Below are positions 1 to 9,026 of a stretch of DNA of 64,000 nt, piece by piece. The stretch is taken from NCBI GenBank assembly GCA_018268255.1, contig JAFDWX010000004.1:310001-374000 (forward strand). The letters run 5' to 3'. The DNA is from Armatimonadota bacterium. Lineage in GTDB: Bacteria > Armatimonadota > Fimbriimonadia > Fimbriimonadales > Fimbriimonadaceae. How positions within the stretch are numbered: position 1 is the stretch's first letter; each line of letters begins with the position of its first letter. The notes under the pieces were generated by a model. It saw only the letters and a list, made by a program, of their open reading frames with translations. It searched no databases and was not told where the DNA came from. Both the position numbers and the translations under genes were made by a program.

Positions 1-3000
1 CATCTTCCAAATCGAAAAACACGACTCTCTTACCGCTCTTTGTTGGCGGAAATCTCAATCTGATTCCATTTCCCACAACAAATGCTTTTGAACCTGCTGG
101 GAGTTGCACAACGCTTGCGGAAGTCTGTCCTCCACGACTTGCGATATGTTGTCTTTCGAATGCAACCAAGTGACTTTCGATGTCTAGACCCAGAATCTGC
201 CGCTCATAAATGGCTTTTTGAGCAATATTGAAATCAGCCACGTCCGATGGTATGGTTGGTTCATCAAAGTCAAGCGGAAGAGGGCTGTTACCAGAATGAC
301 ATAGTTCCAAAGCATGAGGGATAGCCCACAACATTGCGCGCCTATTTGTCGTAAAGCAATCGAGAGCACCGCAACGTATCAGTTGTTCCATTTCGTCCCG
401 ACAAGGCATCACCCTCTTGGCAAAATCAAACATCGATACGAAAGTAGACCTTAATTGCTCACAGATGATCCTTTCACAGATCTTGTTATCGATGCCCGCT
501 ATATAGTCCAAGCCAATACGGATAGCACCATGAGGTATTCGGATTCTGGGATCGGAATCAGCTACGATGTCTTCAACCGTACACACTCTTGAGCTTCGAT
601 TGACGCATGGTCCAAGGATCTTTACCCCTCGAATTCTGGCTTCGTTCACAATGGTGTGTGGTCCATAATAACCAGCCGGCTGAGCGTTCAGGAGTGCTGC
701 GAAATACTCTGCGGGATGGTTTTGTTGAAGCCATACGCATCTGATAGAGATATCGGCAAAGGCCAAAGCGTGGCCTTGCGCAAAACCATATCCATTGAAT
801 CCGGCGACCAAATCAAACACTTTTTCGGCCACGCATTGTGAATACCCATGATCGACAACGCGCCTGAGTATCTGATTTTTTATTGAATGAGCGTAATCTT
901 CCCTTCTTCGCTTGTGGATGGCTTCGCGTGTTTCCTCAGCTTCCCCAGAGGTGTATCCGCAAAATTCTTGGAGCAGTTGATCGATCTGCTCTTGGAATAC
1001 AACTATTCCGTAAGTATTGCCCAATATCTCTCGTAACTTGGGATGCTCATACTCAAATGGCTTCCCTCTTCTTCGGGCTATAAGCTCATTGATCTTCACT
1101 GAGCCGCCAACTCCTGGCCGAATTCCGGCTTGAACCAAACTCGCATCGGTGAGGTCTTTGGTTTGCACACGAACATGAGCCTGACGCATAGCAGGCGATG
1201 CTGACTGTGGAATTCCAATCAAATTTCCACTTCTAAAAGCTGCAAACACTTCCTCGTCAGAAGAACTTATGGTGTCTAATGTGAATTCCAGCTCTTTGAG
1301 ACGTATGGATTCCTCAGTCTTCGAAAGTACATCTTGGCCACGAAGACATAGAATGTCGAATTTATCAAATAGCACCTTTGCGCTGCGCTTATCCCATTGA
1401 ATAATCGGGACACCGACCACACCAGAATGTTGCAGGGGCAAAGTGTCTCGGATGGGTTCTGCTGAGATGATCACCCCTGAGGAATGCGCACGCATATTTC
1501 TGGGTATATCCGTCATCCTCTCGGCCAACCTGAAAATCCATCGAAATCGCTCCTTGGGTATGTTGATATTCTTGAGTTCTGGCCGTTTCTCCAAAGCTTG
1601 TTCAAGCTTGTCTGGCGAGATGCCGCCATGCAATCTTTTCGAGAGAAATCGAATCGACTCTTCCGGAACACCCATCACTTTTCCCACTTCTCTTATGATC
1701 CCCCGTGTTGAGTAGGCACCTATCGCAGCGACTGTGGCGACATGTTCTCGTCCGTATTTTTCCGATAGATATTGGCGGACATCTTCCCTTCGCTTCGCTT
1801 CGAAATCGATGTCGATATCCGGTCGTTTGCTTCCATCAGCGGGCAGAAACCTCTCGAAGTGCAAATGATGCTCCCAAGCATTGATACGGGTCATACGAAG
1901 GTGAAAAGCCACGACCGAGTCTACGACAGAACCTCGTGCGCTAAAGTGTATTCCCTGGCTTCTAGCCCATTCGCACATATCCCAAGCAACTAAAAAGTGT
2001 CCAGAGAATCCGAGTGACGCGATTCGATTCAGTTCCTTTTCCAATCGACGACCGTACGCCTTATCGATTTTCATGTTTCTTGAACGGATGTCTTCCTTCA
2101 CAAGACTTTGCAGCTGCTGTGTTTCATTCTCACAAAATTGTGGGAGTCTTGTTCGCTTGGGAAGAACATTCTCATCACATTTATCGCATATGCCCATTGT
2201 ACTGTCGACTAATTGCGGAACATCCGCATATCGTTGATACATCTCCTCAGGCGTGCATAGATGTCGTTCAGCATTGAGGAATCGACGATTGGTGCGGTAG
2301 TCCTTTCTCCCCTCAATATCATCAATCTTGCATAGGCTATCCGCACAGACTAATACATCTTGCACTGGGTAATGCTCAGGTCGAGCATGGGTGATGGGCC
2401 CACCTGCAACGGGAACTATCTGAAGGTGATTCGAAAGCTCTATCAGATCTTGCTCAATGATATGGCTTCGGGGCAGGCACGAGCGCTCGATTTCCACGAA
2501 AACCTGTCCAGGACCATAAAGCTCTTTCAGAGTTGTGAGATGCTCCTCTGCTGCTGTATATTCTCGCTTAGCGATCAAGTAGTTGAGTTTCGATAATGCT
2601 CCCCCAGTCAGGCAAAGGAGATCCTCTGTGTGGCGAGTGAGCCTCTCCAAAGTGCATATCGGCTGCAGTCTTTCCTCGTCAAGGTGACATTCGGTGATCA
2701 GACGAGAAAGTGACCGAAAGCCAAGCTGACTCCTTGCAACCAGGACAATTTCACCTCCACCAGCCATTTCGAATGTAGCGCCCACCAAGGGTCGAATACC
2801 TACTTCCCGTGCAGTCTTAACGAACTCATAGGCTCCTGCCAAGGAGAAGCTGTCGGCCAGCAGCACGCATGGGATGGATAGATATGCAGAAAATGCGGCC
2901 ACTTCCTCAGCAAGCATCGCACTTTGGCCGAACGAGTAGCCGCTTATTGCATGCAATGCGCAATAGTTTTTTGGAGTTGATTGAAACTGTTTTAATTCGG

Positions 3001-3259
3001 GTGCAGCGACAAGGCCACAGGCTTTGGCTACCTTTTCATCGCGTACTTTTTGTATCTTCAGGTCCCAATCTTCTTTATGATCTTCGATGAACTCTCCTAT
3101 TGGAATATTAGAATCCAAAAACTGCTTCCCTAAGCTAGGCATTTCGCGGACTGTAGTTCGACGCGTTCCCTTCTCATCGATATACACCTTCACTTCGCGA
3201 TAAGGTTCATAATTCCACCACTCACCAGCCTCACGATGGATCGATAGAATTTCACTCAT
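1..3259 (-). CDS. dnaE2: Error-prone DNA polymerase ImuC/DnaE2 (C-terminus beyond window)
   Basis: C-family DNA polymerase alpha subunit of the mutasome type, which carries out mutagenic translesion synthesis. The frame is open from the ATG at 3259 to the window edge (1086 codons) and is cut inside the C-terminal OB-fold region (VVFFDLED). The palm motif PDIDIDFE lies at residues 480-487, with likely catalytic Asp483 and Asp485. A third Asp sits in KFDIL (Asp635). A PHP-like domain starts near residue 100 but looks metal-dead: the usual LHxHS is LHAIS (Ile105) and the usual TDH is ADS (Ser137). About 97 residues precede the PHP domain, including the segment GEWWNYEPYREV, which is not part of the usual DnaE core. 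The ATG overlaps the imuB stop as ATGA, so the two are probably translationally coupled. DnaE1 is excluded by the partnership with imuB. Family call is firm. Confidence 0.93.
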   Translation of the reverse strand, partial: MSEILSIHREAGEWWNYEPYREVKVYIDEKGTRRTTVREMPSLGKQFLDSNIPIGEFIEDHKEDWDLKIQKVRDEKVAKACGLVAAPELKQFQSTPKNYCALHAISGYSFGQSAMLAEEVAAFSAYLSIPCVLLADSFSLAGAYEFVKTAREVGIRPLVGATFEMAGGGEIVLVARSQLGFRSLSRLITECHLDEERLQPICTLERLTRHTEDLLCLTGGALSKLNYLIAKREYTAAEEHLTTLKELYGPGQVFVEIERSCLPRSHIIEQDLIELSNHLQIVPVAGGPITHARPEHYPVQDVLVCADSLCKIDDIEGRKDYRTNRRFLNAERHLCTPEEMYQRYADVPQLVDSTMGICDKCDENVLPKRTRLPQFCENETQQLQSLVKEDIRSRNMKIDKAYGRRLEKELNRIASLGFSGHFLVAWDMCEWARSQGIHFSARGSVVDSVVAFHLRMTRINAWEHHLHFERFLPADGSKRPDIDIDFEAKRREDVRQYLSEKYGREHVATVAAIGAYSTRGIIREVGKVMGVPEESIRFLSKRLHGGISPDKLEQALEKRPELKNINIPKERFRWIFRLAERMTDIPRNMRAHSSGVIISAEPIRDTLPLQHSGVVGVPIIQWDKRSAKVLFDKFDILCLRGQDVLSKTEESIRLKELEFTLDTISSSDEEVFAAFRSGNLIGIPQSASPAMRQAHVRVQTKDLTDASLVQAGIRPGVGGSVKINELIARRRGKPFEYEHPKLREILGNTYGIVVFQEQIDQLLQEFCGYTSGEAEETREAIHKRRREDYAHSIKNQILRRVVDHGYSQCVAEKVFDLVAGFNGYGFAQGHALAFADISIRCVWLQQNHPAEYFAALLNAQPAGYYGPHTIVNEARIRGVKILGPCVNRSSRVCTVEDIVADSDPRIRIPHGAIRIGLDYIAGIDNKICERIICEQLRSTFVSMFDFAKRVMPCRDEMEQLIRCGALDCFTTNRRAMLWAIPHALELCHSGNSPLPLDFDEPTIPSDVADFNIAQKAIYERQILGLDIESHLVAFERQHIASRGGQTSASVVQLPAGSKAFVVGNGIRLRFPPTKSGKRVVFFDLED

Positions 3260-4416
3260 CCATCCAACCCCATAAGGTAAAGCCAGTGCTTGTGCATACG
3301 TTGCTGTCTTGATGGTTGAATTTCAGTGGCAGGCTGTATACTTTTTTCGCCAAATGCAGATTGCAGAGATTTGAGAGTTGTTTGCAAAGCGAGCATGCGT
3401 TGTGATTTCGCCTTTTGTTGGAAAAAGCTCGGCTGATGAGCTCCCCAAGGAGATAAATCAATCAATACAGCTTTTAAAGCAAGAAACTCCGTCTTGATGG
3501 TTCCGAGTGCGATCATTCGTAGAGCAGCTAGAGCAGTTCGATAGTCCAAAATGGGTCGCGCAAAGGTTCGACGAAACAGTTTCGGATATCCATCGCTTCC
3601 TTCCACAAAAAGCAACATAGTATCACTCTTACTTTCTTTCTCGATGAGCTGTTCTGAGAGACCCCTCGCTAGATCCCTGAGAATCAAATCTAAATGTTCT
3701 GTGGATTGAATTTCACCATCGAATGATATGCGATAGGCGATGGATTGTTTTGGAAATTCACGGGCAACTGGCTCTGGCCAGTCACCAAAGGCAATGGAAC
3801 GTAGTCGCATCGCCTCTTTCCCAAAATAGCCGCGAAGGGTTTTCTTTTGGATAGCGCGGACATCACTGAGAGTCGAGCACCCGAGATCCTTCAGGCGACT
3901 CCGCGTCGTACCGTCGAGCAGAGGTATGTGATCCACCAAAACCCGACCGAGAACCTCGCAGCTATCTCCTATCCATGTTCTATCCCCGCTCAAGTCGGCA
4001 CAAAGAGATGCCATCCATTTTGAGCGTCCGTATGCGAACGTGAATTCTCTTCCCAAAGCATTCTCGATCGCATCGGCAACCGAGTTAGGTTCGGGGTGGG
4101 CCGTAAGATCAATCCAGGCTTCATGAGGCATGCCGGGTTCGATCACATCGCTGTAGGGCACCAGCTTCCAGAGCCAGCTTTTTTGCGCCTCAGCGAACCG
4201 CTCCTGCGTGTATTCTAAGTACCGAGCCCGGTCCAGGAGAGCACGTGCCTGAGTCAATTCCATCCCTGGATGCACCCCTTTAAGGTGTCCTTCCAGGTCA
4301 ACATCCAACACTCTTTTCTGGTGGGTGCAGACCAGAATCCCTTCGGCGTCAGGTTCAGTTCGCCGGATTTCGCGAACGTAAAACTGGTTCTGGGTCAGGT
4401 AGAGAATATAGTGCAT
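3256..4416 (-). CDS. imuB: ImuB, non-catalytic Y-family polymerase-like protein
   Basis: 386-residue Y-family polymerase homologue. In known mutasomes ImuB is a catalytically dead adaptor linking ImuC to the beta clamp. The expected N-terminal DxDxFF catalytic motif is replaced by TQNQFY (residues 8-13), and the second motif (SxDE in active enzymes) reads MPHEAW, so metal-binding acids are missing, as in ImuB. Helix-hairpin-helix and little-finger-like regions follow (LKDLGCSTLSDVRAI, then the C-terminal half). No imuA or lexA gene is beside it; the operon here is imuB-imuC only. Transcription should start from the TATAAT promoter just upstream, leaving almost no leader. The identification rests on the missing catalytic residues plus the overlapping imuC. 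Confidence 0.9.
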   Translation of the reverse strand: MHYILYLTQNQFYVREIRRTEPDAEGILVCTHQKRVLDVDLEGHLKGVHPGMELTQARALLDRARYLEYTQERFAEAQKSWLWKLVPYSDVIEPGMPHEAWIDLTAHPEPNSVADAIENALGREFTFAYGRSKWMASLCADLSGDRTWIGDSCEVLGRVLVDHIPLLDGTTRSRLKDLGCSTLSDVRAIQKKTLRGYFGKEAMRLRSIAFGDWPEPVAREFPKQSIAYRISFDGEIQSTEHLDLILRDLARGLSEQLIEKESKSDTMLLFVEGSDGYPKLFRRTFARPILDYRTALAALRMIALGTIKTEFLALKAVLIDLSPWGAHQPSFFQQKAKSQRMLALQTTLKSLQSAFGEKSIQPATEIQPSRQQRMHKHWLYLMGLDG

Positions 4417-4427
4417 TTATGTCTACC

Positions 4428-4455
4428 ATTATACGCTGATATCGGAAAATCTCAA
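4428..4455 (-). promoter_or_regulatory. Promoter of imuB-imuC, near-leaderless
   Basis: On the minus strand a -35 TTGAGA (4450-4455), 16-bp spacer and perfect -10 TATAAT (4428-4433) are read. Only 11 nt separate the -10 from the imuB ATG, so the transcript would begin about 4-5 nt before the start codon, and there is no Shine-Dalgarno sequence. The hexamer GTCTAC (4421-4426) and its inverse GTAGAC (4467-4472) flank the promoter symmetrically and could be operator half-sites for a damage-response repressor; that part is speculative. Confidence 0.7.
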
Positions 4456-4472
4456 TCCGAATTTTAGTAGAC

Positions 4473-4502
4473 AAAAAAAAGAGGGAGCCCCGAAGGACTC
4501 CC
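4473..4502 (-). terminator. Rho-independent terminator after pilT
   Basis: On the minus strand a GGGAG/CTCCC stem (arms 4498-4502 and 4483-4487) with an inner CC/GG pair and GAA-type loop is followed by a run of eight T (4473-4480). It lies 26 nt past the pilT stop and ends the pilB-HDOD-pilT unit before the imuB promoter. Confidence 0.9.
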
Positions 4503-4527
4503 CTATCCATCCCTTGGAGAACCGCAA

Positions 4528-6192
4528 TCAAGCGGCAAATTTTGCAACACGAGCGAAATTCTCCTTATCGACAGCGCACGGCAGAGCCTCTTCGTAATGG
4601 ACCATGCCCATCTTCACCAAATGCGCCAGAGAACTGTCCATGGTGAACATGCCCAATTGCTTGCTTGTCTCGATAATCGAGTACATCTGGTGCGTCTTTC
4701 CTTCACGGATCAGGTTCTTGATAGCTGGGCTGCCGATCATCACCTCAAGAGCTGCGCATCGGCCTCCGCCGATCCTAGCCAAGAGCTGCTGCGATATAAC
4801 GCCTTCCAAGGTATTGCCCAACAGCACACGAATCTGATCTTGCTGATCCGCCGGAAAGACGTCGATGACACGATCGATCGTCGAGGGCGCGTTCCGAGTG
4901 TGGAGCGTTCCAAAAACTAAGTGGCCGGTTTCGGCCATCGTTAGAGCGGCCTCAATGGTTTCCAAGTCACGAAGCTCGCCGACCAGAATGATGTCCGGGT
5001 CTTCTCGCAACAGTGCACGCAACGCGTTGTGGAAGCTGTAGGTGTCGCTGTGCATCTCGCGCTGGTTCACCATGCACTTCTTGTGCTCGTGAACGTACTC
5101 GATCGGATCTTCCACCGTGATAATGTGCCCCGAGGTCTTCTCGTTGATGTCGTTTAACATCGTGGCAATGGTCGTGGATTTACCTGATCCAGTCGGTCCC
5201 GTAACCAGGATCAACCCTGAGGACCGGTTACACATTTCGCGCAGAATTTCTGGCAAACCAAGCTCTTCAAAACTCGGAATTCGCTTAGGAATGGCTCGAA
5301 TCGCCACTGCAACCGCCCCTTTTTGCACGTAGACGTTGAAACGGAAGCGTCCCAGATCCTTCGCCCCATAGCTGAAGTCCAGCTCGTGGTTGGTCTCAAA
5401 TTTCTGAACCTGGTCGTCCGTAAGGATGTCCACCACCAATCGCCTGGTGTCCATCGGGCGGAGCGCTCGGAAGTGCAATGGAGCGACCTCGCCATCAATG
5501 CGAACCATCGGCGGTAGACCCACGGTAAGGTGGATATCGCTCGCACGATTCTCGATTGCCAACGTGAGAATGTCGTCGATATGGACATTTTCGATTCCCG
5601 GAGCGTTCTGATACTCCGCAGCACTGGCAGGGGTCTCCAAATCGAGCCTGCTGTGGCTTCGCGCCGATTCCAGCTTTGGAGCCGGAGGCAATTCAATCTG
5701 CTGGTACACCGGGGCGGCCGCAGGTTCCTCTTCGTACGGCGTCCTGATTGCCGCTGGAGCTGCTTCAGGAGCCTGTACAACTGGCTGAGGATCGATAACA
5801 GGCGGGACTTCCTCAGCTGCTACAGGGGCCGCAACTTGCGGAATTGCATGAAGAGATTCCACGTACAATTGCGCCTCGGCAGCCTGAACATCGGTTGGTT
5901 CCGCGTAGGCAGGAGGAAGTGGCTGATATGTTGCTGGGGGTGCAGGTGTTGCCGCATCAAATGCCATCTGATCTGCTTCAGGGTTGCTCGGCATAGAAGG
6001 ATTCTGCATTTGAGCCTGTAACTCAGCCGCCTGATTCAGGAATGGGTCCTGAGCAGGAATCGAATGCTGTAATCCGCTGTCACGATCCGGGATCTGATTC
6101 AAAATCGAGTTCAGCTCCTCCTGTGAAGAAGGTGGAGCGTCCACCTCGCCCGACTGGCCGATCACCTGGTCCCAACTAAAATTTCCTGGCAT
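4528..6192 (-). CDS. pilT: PilT-type pilus retraction ATPase with long Pro/Ala-rich N-terminus
   Basis: 554 residues. From about residue 198 this is a canonical PilT retraction ATPase of type IV pili, a cytoplasmic hexamer at the pilus base. Visible are Walker A GPTGSGKST (332-340), the Asp box around VEDPIEY (360-366), Walker B IILVGELRD (401-409), the His box TGHLVFGTLHT (422-432) and the PilT C-terminal signature AIKNLIREGKT (490-500). PilT is normally about 350 residues; here about 195 extra N-terminal residues rich in Pro, Ala, Glu and Gln precede the core and look disordered. The ATG at 6192 follows the HDOD gene by 34 nt. PilT rather than PilU is chosen from the AIRNLIRE-like motif. 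A terminator follows. Confidence 0.95.
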   Translation of the reverse strand: MPGNFSWDQVIGQSGEVDAPPSSQEELNSILNQIPDRDSGLQHSIPAQDPFLNQAAELQAQMQNPSMPSNPEADQMAFDAATPAPPATYQPLPPAYAEPTDVQAAEAQLYVESLHAIPQVAAPVAAEEVPPVIDPQPVVQAPEAAPAAIRTPYEEEPAAAPVYQQIELPPAPKLESARSHSRLDLETPASAAEYQNAPGIENVHIDDILTLAIENRASDIHLTVGLPPMVRIDGEVAPLHFRALRPMDTRRLVVDILTDDQVQKFETNHELDFSYGAKDLGRFRFNVYVQKGAVAVAIRAIPKRIPSFEELGLPEILREMCNRSSGLILVTGPTGSGKSTTIATMLNDINEKTSGHIITVEDPIEYVHEHKKCMVNQREMHSDTYSFHNALRALLREDPDIILVGELRDLETIEAALTMAETGHLVFGTLHTRNAPSTIDRVIDVFPADQQDQIRVLLGNTLEGVISQQLLARIGGGRCAALEVMIGSPAIKNLIREGKTHQMYSIIETSKQLGMFTMDSSLAHLVKMGMVHYEEALPCAVDKENFARVAKFAA

Positions 6193-6226
6193 ATCCTTGC
6201 TTCACCTGTCTCCTGTCTGGAAATGT

Positions 6227-7087
6227 CTATCCTGCGTGCTGGGCACTTGCGATGGCGGCAATTCCCGCATCCACCCATTCCTTCAAATTCGATGTGATGT
6301 TCAAAAACTCAAGCGACCAGCCAAAGAAGTGGTCGGAGAGTGGTCGGTCATCTCCCACGCCGTTGATCGCCATTCCCGCGATCACATGGGAAACGGCAAC
6401 GCAGGCACGTAAGAATCCGTCCTCATCACTTTTCGGAGGTCGGCTGTAACACACGGCGCTCACGAGTTCCGAAGGCAGCCCCCATTTACAGCAAACCGCT
6501 TCCGTAATGTCGACATGGTCGCAGAAAAAGAAGTGTCGCTCCGAAAGGAGGTCCGGCACGCCTTTGTCCACAGCGGCCATTACAGTCGTGTAAAGTTCCG
6601 GATCACTTCGGTCCATGATCGTTCTGCCGATCAGATGCAAAAGTCCGGCTGCATAAGCCTCGTCAGGGTTGAGCTTGTGGAAGTGTCCCGCGATCCACTT
6701 GGAGCAGTTCGCCGTGTCCAGCGAGTGTCTCCACCACGCTCGGCGTCGTAGGGATTCGCGATCGGTCTTCCCAACAAAGAGGTCGAAGACACCAGCATTC
6801 ATCGCCAGCGTTCGCACCTGCTTGAAGCCCAAAAAGGCGATGGCTTCTTTGATGGAGGTCACCCGCTTGGGCAAAGCAAAGAATGCTGAGTTGGCCATTG
6901 CCAACACTTTTGCAGAGAACCCAGGATCCACGACAATGCACTTTTCGAGTTCGCCCGCCGAGATTTCTGTTGACCCCGTGTTTTCCAGAATTTTGAAAAC
7001 GACCTGAGGCAAAACGGCGACATCTTTGGCCGTCGAAACAATATGGGCTACTGGGTCTTCCGATAAGTCAAATTGAGCGGCTGACAA
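6227..7087 (-). CDS. HDOD-domain signalling protein between pilB and pilT
   Basis: 286 residues, nearly all one HDOD domain (an HD-related output domain lacking phosphodiesterase activity): LPQVVFKILENT near residue 26, then the typical VDPGFSAKVLAMANSAFFALPKRVTSIKEAIAFLGFKQVRTL block (given here only in outline), a WWRHS segment and GLLHLIGR. HDOD proteins often act in signalling that sets motility, including pilus function. The start is TTG at 7087, supported by AAAGGAG eight bases upstream; no nearer ATG would keep the N-terminus. It sits 89 nt after pilB and 34 nt before pilT in the same direction, so a pilus-linked role is likely. No receiver or other input domain is present. Confidence 0.88.
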   Translation of the reverse strand: MSAAQFDLSEDPVAHIVSTAKDVAVLPQVVFKILENTGSTEISAGELEKCIVVDPGFSAKVLAMANSAFFALPKRVTSIKEAIAFLGFKQVRTLAMNAGVFDLFVGKTDRESLRRRAWWRHSLDTANCSKWIAGHFHKLNPDEAYAAGLLHLIGRTIMDRSDPELYTTVMAAVDKGVPDLLSERHFFFCDHVDITEAVCCKWGLPSELVSAVCYSRPPKSDEDGFLRACVAVSHVIAGMAINGVGDDRPLSDHFFGWSLEFLNITSNLKEWVDAGIAAIASAQHAG

Positions 7088-7176
7088 CGAACTTCTCCTT
7101 TGGGCTTTCCGTGGCTGCGATCGTGGCTATCTGCATGTAAATCTTTGGCAAACCTGCGCTGTAACTAGAGTGGGAA

Positions 7177-8895
7177 CTAGGCATAAATCACCCGAAGCAC
7201 TTCATCGACCGTCGTGGTTCCCATGAGGATTTTCTGGACGGCATCGACTTGCAGAGACTGCATACCGTGCTGCTCGGCGAGCCTTCGCAAAACGTGGGAG
7301 GGTGACTTTTTCAGAATCTCATCTTTGACATCGTCGGTCAGCTCCATAATTTCGTGCACGCCCGTTCGGCCCTTGTAACCTGTGCCTTTGCACTTGTCGC
7401 AACCTGCGCCCCTAAAGAGCGTCAGTTCGCCATGGGTTTCGCCCGCAATTTCTTCTGGCACCGGGAACCCGTATCGAATCAGGCTCTCGCGTGTCGCAGA
7501 ATAGCTTTCCTTGCAGTTCGGGCAGATCTGGCGCACGAGCCGCTGAGCCAATACACCGATCAGCGATGAGGAAATCAAGAACGGTTCGACCTCCATATCA
7601 ATCAATCGAGTGGGAGCCGAGGGAGCATCGTTGGTGTGGAGCGTGCTCAAGACGAAGTGCCCCGTAAGGGCGGCTTCCATGGCGATGGTTGCGGTCTCGT
7701 TGTCCCGCATTTCACCGACCATGATTACGTCCGGATCTTGGCGGAGCATGGATCTTAAGCCGGCAGCAAAAGTCATGCCAGCCTTCACGTTGACCGCGCA
7801 CTGATTCACCGCCTCCAGTTCGTACTCAACCGGGTCCTCGATGGTGATAATGTTGTTCGTCCCGTCACTCATCCGATTGAGCAGCGAGTATAGGGTCGTG
7901 GATTTACCCGAACCTGTTGGCCCCGTGACCAGCACGATTCCATAGCTCCGCTCGGCAAAATCCTCGATGATTTTGAGGTTATGGGGCAGAAAGCCCAATT
8001 TGTTTAGGCCGACATTGATGCCGCTCTTGTCGAGAACGCGCATGACGATTTTCTCTCCCGTTACCAACGGAAGCGTCGAAACACGGAAGTCATAGTCCTT
8101 TCCATCAATGGTCGCGCTCACACGGTTGTCCTGAGGAGCACGCTTTTCGGCGATGTCCATGTTGGACATGATCTTGAGTCGGCTGGTGATGGGAGCAATC
8201 ACCTTACGAGGCAAGCGCATGACCTCGATCATCACGCCATCAATGCGGTAGCGGACGACCATCTCCTCCTTGCGAGGTTCCAGGTGGATATCGCTGGCTT
8301 TATCTCGAACCGCCTGGGCAACGATGAGATTGGCCAATCGAATGATCGGACCATCCTCGCTCAATGCTGCGAGTTCAGCATCGGAAACGTCATCTGCGAT
8401 TGACTCGGTGATCTCGACGTTATCGTCGAAATCCCGCATCACACCCGCCAGCTGTTCGTTAACTTGGGGATCTGCCTTGAACAGCGTGTTCAGGATAGCT
8501 TCGACATCTTCTTCGACAGCGATCAGTGGCTCGATTTCGAGCTGTGTCGCCATCCGCATCTCGTCAATGGCGAAGATGTCGAGCGGATTCGACATCGCAA
8601 CAAGAAGCTTGTTGTTTTGTGCGAAAAGGGGAATCGCCTTGAAGCGGCGTGCGAGTTGGGGAGACAGCAGCCCAACAGCATCCGGGTGAGGCTGTTTTTG
8701 GGCGATGTCGACAAACGGGATGCCCCAGACCTTGCCGAGACAACGGACCCGATCCTTCTCCCCCACGAGTCCAAGACTCACAAGGATGTTGGCAATCGGC
8801 TCCGTTCCCCCAAGCTCAATCTGCTTGGCTAGCGCAAGGTTAAGTTGATCCTCATTGATCAACCCTTCTTGCAAGAAGAGCTCCCCGGTTAGCAT
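7177..8895 (-). CDS. pilB: PilB/GspE-type assembly ATPase
   Basis: 572 residues, full length for PilB/GspE, the ATPase that powers pilin polymerisation. An N-terminal MshEN/GspE-N domain (about 1-140) is followed by the ATPase core: SDIHLEP (201-207), Walker A GPTGSGKST (325-333), Walker B VIMVGEMRD (390-398), His box TGHFVLSTLHT (411-421), and four Cys (458, 461, 499, 502) forming the zinc site typical of PilB/GspE. First gene of the pilB-HDOD-pilT run. No pilC or pilM-Q genes are in the window. It could serve a type II secretion system, but the adjoining pilT argues for pili. Confidence 0.94.
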   Translation of the reverse strand: MLTGELFLQEGLINEDQLNLALAKQIELGGTEPIANILVSLGLVGEKDRVRCLGKVWGIPFVDIAQKQPHPDAVGLLSPQLARRFKAIPLFAQNNKLLVAMSNPLDIFAIDEMRMATQLEIEPLIAVEEDVEAILNTLFKADPQVNEQLAGVMRDFDDNVEITESIADDVSDAELAALSEDGPIIRLANLIVAQAVRDKASDIHLEPRKEEMVVRYRIDGVMIEVMRLPRKVIAPITSRLKIMSNMDIAEKRAPQDNRVSATIDGKDYDFRVSTLPLVTGEKIVMRVLDKSGINVGLNKLGFLPHNLKIIEDFAERSYGIVLVTGPTGSGKSTTLYSLLNRMSDGTNNIITIEDPVEYELEAVNQCAVNVKAGMTFAAGLRSMLRQDPDVIMVGEMRDNETATIAMEAALTGHFVLSTLHTNDAPSAPTRLIDMEVEPFLISSSLIGVLAQRLVRQICPNCKESYSATRESLIRYGFPVPEEIAGETHGELTLFRGAGCDKCKGTGYKGRTGVHEIMELTDDVKDEILKKSPSHVLRRLAEQHGMQSLQVDAVQKILMGTTTVDEVLRVIYA

Positions 8896-9026
8896 TATTC
8901 CCCGTTAATTGATTCCATCGATCCGTACTTTACGAGCTCGCACGATTACCAGGATCATCGGTTCAATTCAAGTTTCGGTTCAGTGCGGATTGTTGCGGTG
9001 TTGACGTACACTCAATAATCTTCACC

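Noticed and set aside
4421-4472. Standard LexA box before imuB
   Set aside because: No GAAC-N4-GTTC or CTG-N10-CAG type site is present; only an unassigned GTCTAC inverted pair is seen.
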